NCBI RefSeq assembly: GCF_000520975.1
Contig: NZ_JACB01000004.1
Span: 124,001 to 188,000 of the forward strand
Direction of reading: 5' to 3'
Length of the DNA: 64,000 nt
Source: Aquimarina megaterium XH134
Lineage (GTDB): Bacteria > Bacteroidota > Bacteroidia > Flavobacteriales > Flavobacteriaceae
Within the stretch, counting starts at the first letter, position 1. Each line of letters opens with the position of its first letter. A program made the translations under genes and the position numbers. Below are positions 1 through 8,744 of this stretch, piece after piece. The notes under the pieces are model-generated. The model searched no databases, had not been told where the DNA came from, and saw only the letters and a program-made list of their open reading frames with translations.

Positions 1-132
1 TTGTTTTCGGGCTTAGATAACAGAATGTACATATCAAGAAATCATAGAATTTTCAAATTGTGAATATCTATTATGCGCATTCGTGGTTAGCGTTTTTTTA
101 AAAATATATATTTGCCATCCTAAAAAAAAGAT

Positions 133-783
133 ATGAGCACAACTTGGTATGAATGTAAAGTAAAGTATAGAAAAATAGATGAATCTGGAGTACAGAAAGT
201 TACGACAGAACCTTATCTGGTAGATGCTTTATCCTATACAGAAGCTGAAACCAGAATTAACGAAGAAATGTCAGCATATATTAGTGAAGAATTTAAAATC
301 ACCAATATTAAGATTGCAAATTTTGCAGAGATACATCCTTTTGAGAATTCTGATCGATGGTTTAAGTCAAAAGTAGCCCTGGTTTCTTATGATGAAGAAA
401 GCGGTAAGGAAAGAAAGTCGAGTATGTACCTGTTGGTACAGGCTAATGATGTAAAAGAAGCCTATGATAATACCATTAGTGTGATGAAGGACTCTGTTAG
501 TGATTATACTGTACCTGCAATTTCAGAATCTCCGATTATGGATGTTTTTCCTTATTTCTCAGGCGAAGAAGAGCAATTTGATAAAGCTCAACCGGTAGTG
601 GTAGCAAGTTCTTCTCAAGAGGAAGTATCAGAAGAAGTTGATGTTGTTGAGGAAGAGATATTAGAAGAAGGTAACCCTTCTCAGGAAGAAGTTTCAGAAG
701 AGATCGATTCTACTCAAAATGAAGCATTAGAAGAAGTTAGTTCTACTCAGGAAGAAATATCAGAAGAGGTAGAAGATCTATAG
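133..783 (+). CDS. DUF4494 domain protein with acidic C-terminal repeats
   Basis: The first 145 or so residues match the Bacteroidota DUF4494 family as I remember it: WYECKVKY at the start, a YTEAETRINEEM segment, and an ending with SPIMDVFPYF. The function of that family is unknown. Residues from about 155 to the end are a low-complexity acidic tail built from degenerate copies of a unit like SQEEVSEEVD, so the tail is probably disordered and may vary in copy number between strains. No signal peptide is visible, so a cytoplasmic location is inferred. The gene stands alone, with a repeat-rich gap behind it. Confidence 0.85.
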   Translation: MSTTWYECKVKYRKIDESGVQKVTTEPYLVDALSYTEAETRINEEMSAYISEEFKITNIKIANFAEIHPFENSDRWFKSKVALVSYDEESGKERKSSMYLLVQANDVKEAYDNTISVMKDSVSDYTVPAISESPIMDVFPYFSGEEEQFDKAQPVVVASSSQEEVSEEVDVVEEEILEEGNPSQEEVSEEIDSTQNEALEEVSSTQEEISEEVEDL

Positions 784-887
784 TTTACCTAGGTACATAA
801 CAAAAATTTACGCGACATAGAGATGAGTTGATTTGTTATTCCGTTGAAGAACGGAATCCACTCATTAATAGGATTATATCAAAATGG

Positions 888-932
888 ATTCCAGCCTTTA
901 GTTTATCCTGAGCTAGGCCGAAGGGCTGGAAT
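888..932. repeat. Dispersed hairpin repeat
   Basis: Arms ATTCCAGCC (888-896) and GGCTGGAAT (924-932) flank a loop containing a CTGAG..CGAAGG motif. A related hairpin with arms ATTCCGGC/GCCGGAAT sits at 2636-2655. Both are followed by the same ATGACAAA context. This looks like a small dispersed palindromic repeat family in intergenic DNA. Confidence 0.6.
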
Positions 933-1020
933 GACAAAAACAACGAATATATGTGTAATTTGTTGATATTTAGTTGTTCACAACAAAATATAGGTTTTTT
1001 GTCATGTACTAAAACAATTT

Positions 1021-1244
1021 ACTTAACGTATTTGCAAGAGCATATTTAAAAAGCCGTCAAATTGAGTGATTTTTCATAGTGAAACGAAGAAAAATTGTAT
1101 CGACCCTTCGACGAAGCTCAGGATGGCAAGGCTTTTGCTTGAAAATTTACTTGTCTTCGATAGTTCTGCTGAGCTTGGTCGAAGTACAATTTTCTATCGA
1201 AAATCACTCTGACTGACGTAAATTTTCTTAGGTCGAACTCACGT
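1021..1244. repeat. MITE-like intergenic element, copy 1
   Basis: Imperfect inverted repeats lie at 1055-1079 and 1194-1218, both containing GAGTGATTTT read inwards. The right half (about 1139-1240) recurs at 27220-27305, and the left half (TTTTTCATAGTGAAACGAAG) recurs near 26753. Compared with the 27-kb copy, this copy has about 27 extra bases carrying a CTGAGCTTGGTCGAAG motif. No ORF is present. It could be a non-autonomous mobile element; I see no clear target-site duplication. The rest of the 784-1244 gap holds only the hairpin repeat at 888-932. Confidence 0.5.
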
Positions 1245-2537
1245 TTACTTATCCATCAATGTTCTAAACTGATAGAAGAAACGTTCGATAAGTCTAAGGT
1301 CTTCAGTTACAATTTCTACTACACCCCTCATTTCCTGTTTAAAAGGAATTTCTTTATCATAGGTAGTAATTAGTTTTTCGGGCAATTCAACATCAATAAG
1401 ATATAGCCCATCTTTATCTGGTAACAGGGATATGTGCTTAACTTTACCTTTCAGCGTTCCGAACTCATTATCAGGAAAGTTTTCTAATCTAATATTTGCT
1501 GTTTGTCCGACCTTTATTTTTCCCGAATTCTGAGAAGGAGCTTTGATTTTTGCCAGGTAAGAAGAGTATTCCGAAGGGATAATGATAAAAACAAGATCTC
1601 CCAAGGCTACGGTTTGGTTTTCTGTCCAAAAATTAAGGAAAGAAACACGACCTTCGATATCAGATTTAAGCACGTATTGTAACTCCCAGTCTTTAATGCT
1701 TTTCTTTAGTTGCCCAAAGGATTGTAATACCTTTTTAAACAGATTAATTTCTTCTTTTCTTTTGTTGATTTCTGTGCCTTTTGATGTTTTGGTAGCATTA
1801 CTAATACTCTCGTTAATTTGAGATAGCTGTACGTCGTTATTTTCATAATTACGTTTAGTTCTCAGGTAATCGAGTTCTTTGCTTTCGTACTCCTGTGCAG
1901 AGATTACTCCTTTTTCGAATAGGTTTTTTTGACGCTGAAGCTCTTTTCGTTTAAACTCCAGTTCTGCTTTACCTAGCCTTTTTTGGGCCTTTAGGCTTTC
2001 TAAGCGCCTGTAGAGTTCTGATAAGGAGGTTTGATTTGCTATGGCTTCATTAGAAAAAGGTTGTAATTCTTTATTCAGAATATACTCAGAATAACTGTTT
2101 TCGAATAAAGCAAAGCTGGTTTCGATATCTCCCAGGAACAAGACCGGTAACTCATCGATAGGAAATGTAAATGATTTCGTATTTACTTTAATGGTATCTA
2201 CAATAGATTTAAGCAAAAACACATCTTTATAATTGGCACTGCTTTCTAATATCGCCAGAGGAGTGTTTTTGGGTACGATTTGATTGTCCTTAACGAATAG
2301 AGATTCTATTTTACCACTGGTTTTGGCATATTCTTTTTGTGGTGGTATTCGAGTCGTGATAATCGCTTCTGCGGGTATTACATCGGGATACTTAACCAAC
2401 CAGGAAAGAAATAATAACAGTAGTACTAATACCAAAATCAATAGATTCCCCCATCGTATCATCCAATGCGGAACCCGGGTTAGAATTTCCTGTACTTCTT
2501 CACTACGTAATTGTATGTCGTCTAAAGTGTCTGGCAT
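1245..2537 (-). CDS. HlyD-family membrane fusion protein (peptide exporter adaptor)
   Basis: This is the periplasmic adaptor that links a C39 ABC exporter in the inner membrane to an outer-membrane channel. The sequence has a short cytoplasmic N-terminus, one membrane helix at about residues 30-50 (LLILVLVLLLLFLSWLV), a split biotinyl-lipoyl-like domain (KTSGKIESLFVKDNQIV and later KSDIEGRVSFLNFW), a long central coiled coil at about 165-285, and a C-terminal beta-barrel region. The length of 430 residues suits the family. It lies downstream of the ABC exporter gene on the same strand, 228 bases away with a hairpin repeat in between, so co-transcription is likely but the repeat may modulate it. 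Confidence 0.9.
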   Translation of the reverse strand: MPDTLDDIQLRSEEVQEILTRVPHWMIRWGNLLILVLVLLLLFLSWLVKYPDVIPAEAIITTRIPPQKEYAKTSGKIESLFVKDNQIVPKNTPLAILESSANYKDVFLLKSIVDTIKVNTKSFTFPIDELPVLFLGDIETSFALFENSYSEYILNKELQPFSNEAIANQTSLSELYRRLESLKAQKRLGKAELEFKRKELQRQKNLFEKGVISAQEYESKELDYLRTKRNYENNDVQLSQINESISNATKTSKGTEINKRKEEINLFKKVLQSFGQLKKSIKDWELQYVLKSDIEGRVSFLNFWTENQTVALGDLVFIIIPSEYSSYLAKIKAPSQNSGKIKVGQTANIRLENFPDNEFGTLKGKVKHISLLPDKDGLYLIDVELPEKLITTYDKEIPFKQEMRGVVEIVTEDLRLIERFFYQFRTLMDK

Positions 2538-2596
2538 AATGTTTAGCTATGTATTGCGATTTTTTTTAATTTAATGTTATTTGTCATCATAGTTTA

Positions 2597-2660
2597 GACT
2601 GGGATCTATTTTTTGCACCGTACTAAATCAAGTGGATTCCGGCCTACGCCGGAATGACAA
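2597..2660. repeat. Dispersed repeat with ATTCCGGC hairpin
   Basis: The segment AGACTGGGATCTATTTT at about 2596-2612 recurs at about 27327-27343, and an 8-bp stem ATTCCGGC/GCCGGAAT (2636-2655) follows. It lies between the exporter ABC gene and its HlyD adaptor gene. Confidence 0.55.
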
Positions 2661-2765
2661 ACCAACTCATTTCTATAACATTCAATTTTGTCATGTACGA
2701 TACAGTTTTGATATTCTAATCTAAGGATTTTTCATATTCGTTTCATCTAATTCCTAATTCAAGTA

Positions 2766-4970
2766 TTATTTCCCTAATTCGAGTTGATTTTTAACCAGGT
2801 GATAATAATTTCCTTTCTCTTTGATTAAGGATTCATGATTTCCTACTTCTACAATTTTACCCTTGTCTAAAACAACAATCTGATGTGCATTTTTTACAGT
2901 ACTCAATCGATGTGCTATTACCATTACAGTTTTGTCTTTAAAGAAGGTATCCAGTTTTTCCATGATCACCTTTTCATTATTGGCATCAAGAGCAGAAGTA
3001 GCTTCATCAAAGAACAAATATTTAGGATTTTTATATACCGATCGGGCTATAAACAGCCTTTGTTTTTGCCCGGTACTTAGTCCTACGCCTTCCATTCCTA
3101 TTTTGGTATTGTAAGAAAGCGGGAGTGATTCTATAAACTCTTTGATGTTTGCAACATCTACGGCATGCGCCAATTTTTTCTTATCTACATAATCTTCTCC
3201 TACTGCAATATTATTAGCAATAGTATCATTAAAAATATATCCTTCTTGCATAACCACCCCAAATTGATCTCTCCAGGCTTTTTGGGATACATTATGTAAA
3301 TCATGAGAACCAATATAAATCTGCCCTTCATCTGGCTCATAGAACTTAAGAAGGAGTTTCATAAGTGTGGTTTTTCCACTACCACTAACTCCAACTACAG
3401 CCGTGATTTTATTAGCAGGAATAGAAAGGCTGAGGTCTTCTAATACCGGTTTATCGGCTCCTACATATCTAAAACTTAGATTTTTGATTTCAAACCCAGA
3501 ATTTGCCGAGATTTCTCTAATCTTTTCATCACCAGGGTGTTCTTCATCTTCTTTATTATGAATCTCTCCCAGACGTTCTAAAGAAATTTGTGCGTCCTGC
3601 AACTCTCTTAAGAAATTAATTAATTGCGAAATAGGAGCATTTAATTGCCCTACAATGGCAGTAATTGCCAGCATCATACCCAATGTGATGTCACCATCTA
3701 TAACCAGTTTTGCAGAGAAAACTGTAATCAGGATATTTTTTAGCTCATTGATAAAAGAAGATCCTACACTTTGGTATTGCTCCAGTGCCAGATTCTCGAT
3801 AGATATTCTAAACAGTTTTGCCTGTACAAACTCCCAGTTCCATCGTTTTCTTTTTTCAGCGTTATGCAGTTTTATTTCCTGCATACCATTGACCAGTTCG
3901 ATAACTTTACTTTGTTCTTCACTTATTTGCGAAAAGCGTTTGTAATCCAGTTTTTTACGTTTTTTGAAGAAAACAAGTATCCAGGCAAAATAGAACGTGC
4001 TTCCTATTGCAAAAATACCGAAAATAGGAACACTATAATAGATCAGGACGATACTAAACACGATAAGATTTACCATCGAGAATAGCACGTTTAAAGAAGA
4101 CATGGTTAGTATCTGCTCGATTCGTTTATGATCATTAATTCTTTGTAAAAGATCTCCTGTCATTTTTACATCAAAATAGGAGATAGGCAGGTTCATGAGT
4201 TTAATAAAGAAATCTGATATCAGCGATATATTAATACGTGTACTTAGATGAAGTAAAATCCAGCTTCTAAGTACATCGATTAATGTTCTCCCAATAAACA
4301 GAGAAAGCATTGCAATCAGTACGAGATATACAAAATTAAGATCTTGATTTTTAATCCCGACATCGACTATACTCTGTGTTAAAAACGGAGTAATAAGTTG
4401 TAATAAACTTCCTGCCCCCAGACCTAATGCCAGCTGAAAAAGAAAAGCTTTGTACTTAAATATGTATTTAGATATAAACTTAAAACCAAATTTTTGATCC
4501 TCTTCATCTAGATTATCACTATAAAAATTAGGAGTAGGTTCTACCAGTAAGGCAACACCTTCTTCTGTATTTTCATCGGCGTTATTACCGATCCATGCTT
4601 TTATAAATTCGTCTTTTGTATAGGTTATCAATCCATGAGCAGGATCAGAGACATAAATGGTCATATCACCTTTTCGCGAGGTTTTGATTTTATAGACGAC
4701 CACATAGTGTACTTTGTTCCAGTGTACAATACAGGGGAGAGGTACCTCGTCTAATTTGTTTAGCGATAGTTTTACGCCCAGGGATCTAAAGCCTATTTCC
4801 TCTACCGCATCACTAAGTCCCAAGAGAGAACTTCCTTCTCTGGTGGTTTCACTTAATGATCTAAGTTTTTGAGTATTGAGAACTCTTCCATAATGTTTTG
4901 CGATAATCTTAATACAAGTAGGTCCACAATCTTTCGACTCTGCTTGTTTGTAAAATGGAAATTTAGGCAT
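2766..4970 (-). CDS. C39 peptidase-containing ABC exporter for double-glycine peptides
   Basis: This is a one-polypeptide exporter: it cleaves double-glycine leaders, then pumps the peptide out using ATP. The N-terminal C39 domain has a complete catalytic set: Cys15 in SKDCGPTC, His88 in NKVHYVVV and Asp109 in SDPAHG. A membrane domain of about six helices spans about 165-450. The C-terminal nucleotide-binding domain has Walker A (GVSGSGKTT), a signature variant LSTGQKQR, Walker B (YLFFDEATSALD) and the switch His in VIAHRLST. The length of 734 is typical. The partner HlyD gene lies downstream. Likely substrates in this window are the two GG precursors at 16.1-16.5 kb and the lanthipeptide-like precursor at 20.8 kb, although none is adjacent. 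Confidence 0.93.
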   Translation of the reverse strand: MPKFPFYKQAESKDCGPTCIKIIAKHYGRVLNTQKLRSLSETTREGSSLLGLSDAVEEIGFRSLGVKLSLNKLDEVPLPCIVHWNKVHYVVVYKIKTSRKGDMTIYVSDPAHGLITYTKDEFIKAWIGNNADENTEEGVALLVEPTPNFYSDNLDEEDQKFGFKFISKYIFKYKAFLFQLALGLGAGSLLQLITPFLTQSIVDVGIKNQDLNFVYLVLIAMLSLFIGRTLIDVLRSWILLHLSTRINISLISDFFIKLMNLPISYFDVKMTGDLLQRINDHKRIEQILTMSSLNVLFSMVNLIVFSIVLIYYSVPIFGIFAIGSTFYFAWILVFFKKRKKLDYKRFSQISEEQSKVIELVNGMQEIKLHNAEKRKRWNWEFVQAKLFRISIENLALEQYQSVGSSFINELKNILITVFSAKLVIDGDITLGMMLAITAIVGQLNAPISQLINFLRELQDAQISLERLGEIHNKEDEEHPGDEKIREISANSGFEIKNLSFRYVGADKPVLEDLSLSIPANKITAVVGVSGSGKTTLMKLLLKFYEPDEGQIYIGSHDLHNVSQKAWRDQFGVVMQEGYIFNDTIANNIAVGEDYVDKKKLAHAVDVANIKEFIESLPLSYNTKIGMEGVGLSTGQKQRLFIARSVYKNPKYLFFDEATSALDANNEKVIMEKLDTFFKDKTVMVIAHRLSTVKNAHQIVVLDKGKIVEVGNHESLIKEKGNYYHLVKNQLELGK

Positions 4971-5068
4971 TAAGCTTTTTTAAATTAAATTGATTTTTGT
5001 GTGATAATATATCTATCTACAAAGTAAAGTAATTCTTTTCTATAATACTAATACCATGTTTTGGGGCG

Positions 5069-5085
5069 TGACCCTACAAGGGTCA
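5069..5085. repeat. Small hairpin TGACCC-tacaa-GGGTCA
   Basis: A 6-bp stem with a 5-base loop lies in a GGGGCG...GGCTATTCGCTATAT context upstream of the exporter gene. This context resembles a repeat I remember from flavobacterial intergenic regions, but no second copy is seen in this window. The rest of the 4971-5494 gap is AT-rich without an ORF, apart from the inverted repeat at 5315-5349. Confidence 0.4.
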
Positions 5086-5314
5086 GGCTATTCGCTATAT
5101 CTTTTTTATTATTCTTTATGCATTTTCCTAAACCAAAAAAAAGAGAACAAATACAAAAAAGGATGCCGCTACTATCCTTCACGCTGATCTATCACATTTC
5201 TTTATAAACAAGTGTCTTGTATTGCCTTTTTGTTACCCAGAAATCACTCATAAATTTCAGATACTTACTGGGTTTTCATATTCTTTTTGTAATAATGTGG
5301 TTGGTTTTTTTAAT

Positions 5315-5349
5315 AAAAATGTGATCGTTGTCCCATAAATCACATTTTT
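5315..5349. promoter_or_regulatory. Inverted repeat AAAAATGTGAT-N13-ATCACATTTTT
   Basis: Two perfect 11-bp arms are separated by 13 bases, about 145 bp upstream of the AraC-type regulator and in the gap shared with the divergent exporter gene. The TGTGA/TCACA half-sites are those bound by many Crp/Fnr-family proteins, although the spacing is longer than the usual N6. Two Crp/Fnr-family genes lie 1.5-2.5 kb away, so regulation by one of them is a reasonable inference. A role as an RNA hairpin cannot be excluded. Confidence 0.45.
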
Positions 5350-5494
5350 TGTTAATAAGAGTCTATATCTTTGTTAATATTTTATCAGAAACTTCATAAT
5401 TCCTTAGTTTTTTAGTTAAAAAGAAGAGGTTTTTTTAATAGATAAGCACTGAAAATGTATTCTGAAATTTGTATAAAACTTATCTTAATTTGAT

Positions 5495-6646
5495 ATGAAA
5501 GAGAATAATAGCCTTCTGGTTTTACTGAGTGTTTTATTGAATTTGATAGGATTGATTCATGGGATTATATTCGGAGTTATTTTATTAATTAGAAATTATA
5601 TAAAAATAAATAAATCAATATTTCTTCTAAGTATTTTTATTCTGGTTTATAGTTTGGAGCTACTAGTGCCTATATGTAACATAGGATTAAAAGATAAAGG
5701 TTGGGATTTGAGTAGTTTGGTTGCTTTACTTTCGGTTTTAGCTTTGCTATTGTTTCCTTTGTTCTATTTGTATGTAAAACAGATATCGATTTTAGCTAAG
5801 AGTAAAATTAATTATAAAATATTAATACCAGTATTATTCATTTTCGTTTTTAACGTTGTATACATATACATTGGACATGATATTAATATTTTAAAAGTGA
5901 TTTGTAATATCTTAAACGTATTGGGGACGTTATATGGGTTAATAATTGGTTTTGCTACAATACGATTACTAAAAAAGCATGTTGCCGAGCTTTATAATCA
6001 ATATACAGCTATAGAATATAAGAAATTGCAATGGGCAAAAACATATATTGTTCTGGGGTTGTGCTATGTTACACTTGGTATTGCGTTAAAGCTATTATTT
6101 CCTTTGATTATACAGAATCATTACTATCAATTTGTTATGACCATTATAAATATAGGTTTATTATATTGGGTCTCAATTCATGGTTTTTTTCAACAAAATA
6201 TAATATGGTTGCTAACCGATAAATCTAAGGTTTTAACTACAAAACAAAAAAAGCCTACAACTGTAGAACCAGAACTAGAAGAAGATTTACGATCAATCAA
6301 TATGCTTCTTAAAGAATTAGAAGCATTCATGATTCAAGAAAAAGGATATACAAAAACTGATCTCACTATAATTGATGCTGCAGAAAGGTTAGGGATTCAT
6401 CCTAAACAACTATCTAAAATTATAAATTCAAAATACAATCAGAATTTTAATACATATATTAATACACATAGAGTTAAGAAGGTAATTGAGGTTTTAGAAT
6501 CGGATTCTTTAAAAAACTTATCTATAGAAGGGATTGCAATAGAAGTTGGATTTCAAAGCAAAAGTGCTTTTTATGGTTTTTTTAAAAAGTATACAGGTAC
6601 GACTCCTCTAAAATATAAAAAGTCTCTTAAGAACATTAAGAAATAA
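5495..6646 (+). CDS. Membrane-anchored AraC-family transcriptional regulator
   Basis: The N-terminal two thirds (about residues 5-230) is a run of about seven hydrophobic helices. A linker follows, and then an AraC/XylS DNA-binding domain at about 285-380 with the two helix-turn-helix units (DAAERLGIHPKQLSKIIN and SIEGIAIEVGFQSKSAFYGFFKKYTGTTPLKYKK). This architecture, a multi-helix membrane sensor joined to AraC, is common in Bacteroidota, and the ligand is usually unknown. It is transcribed divergently from the C39 exporter operon, which makes it a candidate regulator of peptide export. The start is the ATG after an AT-rich leader. Confidence 0.85.
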   Translation: MKENNSLLVLLSVLLNLIGLIHGIIFGVILLIRNYIKINKSIFLLSIFILVYSLELLVPICNIGLKDKGWDLSSLVALLSVLALLLFPLFYLYVKQISILAKSKINYKILIPVLFIFVFNVVYIYIGHDINILKVICNILNVLGTLYGLIIGFATIRLLKKHVAELYNQYTAIEYKKLQWAKTYIVLGLCYVTLGIALKLLFPLIIQNHYYQFVMTIINIGLLYWVSIHGFFQQNIIWLLTDKSKVLTTKQKKPTTVEPELEEDLRSINMLLKELEAFMIQEKGYTKTDLTIIDAAERLGIHPKQLSKIINSKYNQNFNTYINTHRVKKVIEVLESDSLKNLSIEGIAIEVGFQSKSAFYGFFKKYTGTTPLKYKKSLKNIKK

Positions 6647-6718
6647 GGTGAGACTGTTTTTTCTTAAGCTAACTATATCTGTTAGATGATATAGTGCTTT
6701 CTTGAAGCTGTTCAAGAT

Positions 6719-7327
6719 TTAAATTAAAAGAATAATAGATCGAGGTTTCTGAATAATTTTTTTATCTCTTTCTAATTCATTTATAGCCCTGTAGATTGAT
6801 TTACGTGAGGTGTTCAGGTCTATAGCGATTTCATTTTTGTTAATATGGATATTTTTGTTGTTATATTGAATTGATTTTAGTGTGATATACTCAAGTAATC
6901 TCATTTTCAGAGGTTGTTCTATTAGCATTTTGATAGTGTTTAAAAGAAAGATGTATTTTTCTTGTTGATATGCTATCATAAAATCCCTGAGTTGGGGCTT
7001 TTTCTCTACCCATTTTACTAATATTTCACTAGGGATACAGGTCAAAATGCAATCTTTTACTATTTCTCCCTGAAATTGCATTAGAATATCCTTATTAGGA
7101 GAATAGAAAAAATGTGTTTGATTATCTTCGAGAAGATAGAGGAATATTTTTTTGTCATCATTTTTGATAAAAACTTTAATACTTCCCTGAATTAAAAATA
7201 TAACTTGATCATGTATATCATCAGTTGGAGTAATTTCTTTACCAGAACGAAATTTTTTTGTAGAACCTTCCTTTTGCAGTAAGTTAATGAGTTCTTCTTT
7301 AAAATATGTTTTATCTATTACATTCAT
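6719..7327 (-). CDS. Crp/Fnr-family transcriptional regulator (copy A)
   Basis: An N-terminal cyclic-nucleotide-binding-like beta roll (about 20-120, with FLIQGSIKVFIKNDDKKIFLYLL) is followed by a C-terminal winged helix at about 145-200 (NEIAIDLNTSRKSIYRAINELERDKKI). No four-cysteine Fnr-type iron-sulfur motif is seen, and the canonical cAMP-binding Arg/Ser pair is not evident, so the ligand is unknown. It is paired with a related gene immediately upstream on the same strand, 36 bases away, suggesting tandem duplication followed by divergence. Confidence 0.85.
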   Translation of the reverse strand: MNVIDKTYFKEELINLLQKEGSTKKFRSGKEITPTDDIHDQVIFLIQGSIKVFIKNDDKKIFLYLLEDNQTHFFYSPNKDILMQFQGEIVKDCILTCIPSEILVKWVEKKPQLRDFMIAYQQEKYIFLLNTIKMLIEQPLKMRLLEYITLKSIQYNNKNIHINKNEIAIDLNTSRKSIYRAINELERDKKIIQKPRSIILLI

Positions 7328-7363
7328 TTTTCTAAAATTTAACTTAGAATCAGAGATATATTA

Positions 7364-7978
7364 TTAAAGAGATATACTTATCCATCCCGATGCTCGTTTT
7401 ATTCTATCATTTTTTTCTAGATTTCTTAAACCTCGGGATATGGTTTCTCTAGAAAAATTAAGATCTTTAGCTAGTTGCATATGAGTGACCTTAATTTTTT
7501 TGACTTTATGGTGTTCTAATTTTATTTTTAGATAGTCATAAATCCGATCTTCCTTAGAGTGTAAAGTCATTTTTTTGATAGTATTTATCAGGTTTTGATG
7601 CAGGTAGCAATCGGATTTAAAAATGGCTGATTTAAGTTTTGGAGATTTTCTTAAGAGTTCTCGGATTATCGAATTAGGAACCCAATAAAGAGTGGTTTCT
7701 TGTAATGCCATCATAGAAACCTGAGAAGGAGCATTGCTAAAAATATTCATAAGAGAAAGGATGTTATTTCTTTTTGATTCGAGATGATATAAGAATAATG
7801 AACTGTTCTCTTCTTCAATATAGACTTTAATCAAACCAGAGTCTATAAATGAAATTTGATCCTTGTGAATATTTTGAAATATAATTTGCTCTCCGTTCGA
7901 ATAAGTTTTTATGGTAGAATGTTTAGCTATTTGGTTGGTAATGTCTTTTTCTAGTTGTAATTGTTTAATGAATTGCAT
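7364..7978 (-). CDS. Crp/Fnr-family transcriptional regulator (copy B)
   Basis: It has the same layout as the neighbour downstream: a beta-roll sensor (IDSGLIKVYIEEENSSLFLYHLE) and a winged helix near residue 165-200 (MQLAKDLNFSRETISRGLRNLEKNDRI). Shared features with copy A include the I(K)VxI....LFLYxLE core and the 204/202-residue lengths. A palindrome ATGTGA-AAA-TCACAT sits just upstream of its start, consistent with autoregulation. The sensed signal is unknown. Confidence 0.85.
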   Translation of the reverse strand: MQFIKQLQLEKDITNQIAKHSTIKTYSNGEQIIFQNIHKDQISFIDSGLIKVYIEEENSSLFLYHLESKRNNILSLMNIFSNAPSQVSMMALQETTLYWVPNSIIRELLRKSPKLKSAIFKSDCYLHQNLINTIKKMTLHSKEDRIYDYLKIKLEHHKVKKIKVTHMQLAKDLNFSRETISRGLRNLEKNDRIKRASGWISISL

Positions 7979-7996
7979 AGGTTTTAAAAATTTAGC

Positions 7997-8011
7997 ATGT
8001 GAAAATCACAT
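7997..8011. promoter_or_regulatory. Palindrome ATGTGA-AAA-TCACAT upstream of Crp/Fnr gene
   Basis: A 6-3-6 inverted repeat 19 bases before the start codon of the Crp/Fnr gene ending at 7364. The half-site matches the inner part of the inverted repeat at 5315-5349. It is a candidate autoregulatory site. Confidence 0.45.
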
Positions 8012-8363
8012 AGGGGAAAACTTTTGCTAATTTTAAGAGTTTGGGCAAATAAAAATAACTTTTCGAATACTCGATAGATAGGATATATCTATCGAGTATT
8101 TCACTGCATATTGATAAGAAGTAATAGGAGTTTTCAAATTTCACTAAATGAAATATATAACATAGAATTTGTTATAGAGTATTCATTATGAATACTTATA
8201 AAACATATAGAGAAATAGATTAATAAAAAATCAATATAAAAAAAGCAAGGGAATGAGGAAGTTAGTTTTCTTTTTCATGTTAAGTTAAGTTGAGTTGGTT
8301 TGTTATGTTAAAACAAATATATTTCGGAAATTCATTTTTTTTGTAAATTTTTAGCTTAAAAAA

Positions 8364-8386
8364 GTTCTGATTTCCGAAATCAGAAC
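8364..8386. promoter_or_regulatory. Perfect 23-bp palindrome GTTCTGATTTC-C-GAAATCAGAAC
   Basis: Two perfect 11-bp arms with a one-base centre look like a protein-binding operator, because the loop is too short for an RNA hairpin of the full length. It sits in the middle of a 766-base gene-free gap (7979-8744). The flanking genes are the Crp/Fnr pair and the DUF5694 lipoprotein gene 360 bp downstream. A second half-similar stretch, TTTCGGAAATTC, lies near 8320. Otherwise the gap is AT-rich and I see no gene in it. Confidence 0.5.
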
Positions 8387-8744
8387 AAAATAACAGGTAT
8401 CTGAACAGTTTTTTATGAAGTATTTTTGTTGATAGGAAATTTGCTCCTTATAAATAAATAGAAATAGGTGTTTTAATAAGAACTTGAGTACTCATCAAGA
8501 AATAACTTTCGAGTTTAAAATTATAGCAATATTTACCTAATTATACATATTCCTTAGCGTAAAAAACTGTCAACTTATCCGTAATTGTTTCAACCCTTTG
8601 CTGCATGACAGAGATTGTAAACTCACACTATCAAATACAACATCTCTTACCTACTCGATACAACACTGTTGACAAACCTTTATACCAAATAGTGTAACAT
8701 TTTCAAAAGTAATTTGTTCTTACTCTATATAAAAAAATAAGCAG

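Noticed and set aside
2284..2574. Open frame antisense to the HlyD gene, and the several similar antisense frames over the ABC, susC, nirB and nasA genes
   Set aside because: They lie fully inside well-supported genes on the other strand and have no recognisable product.
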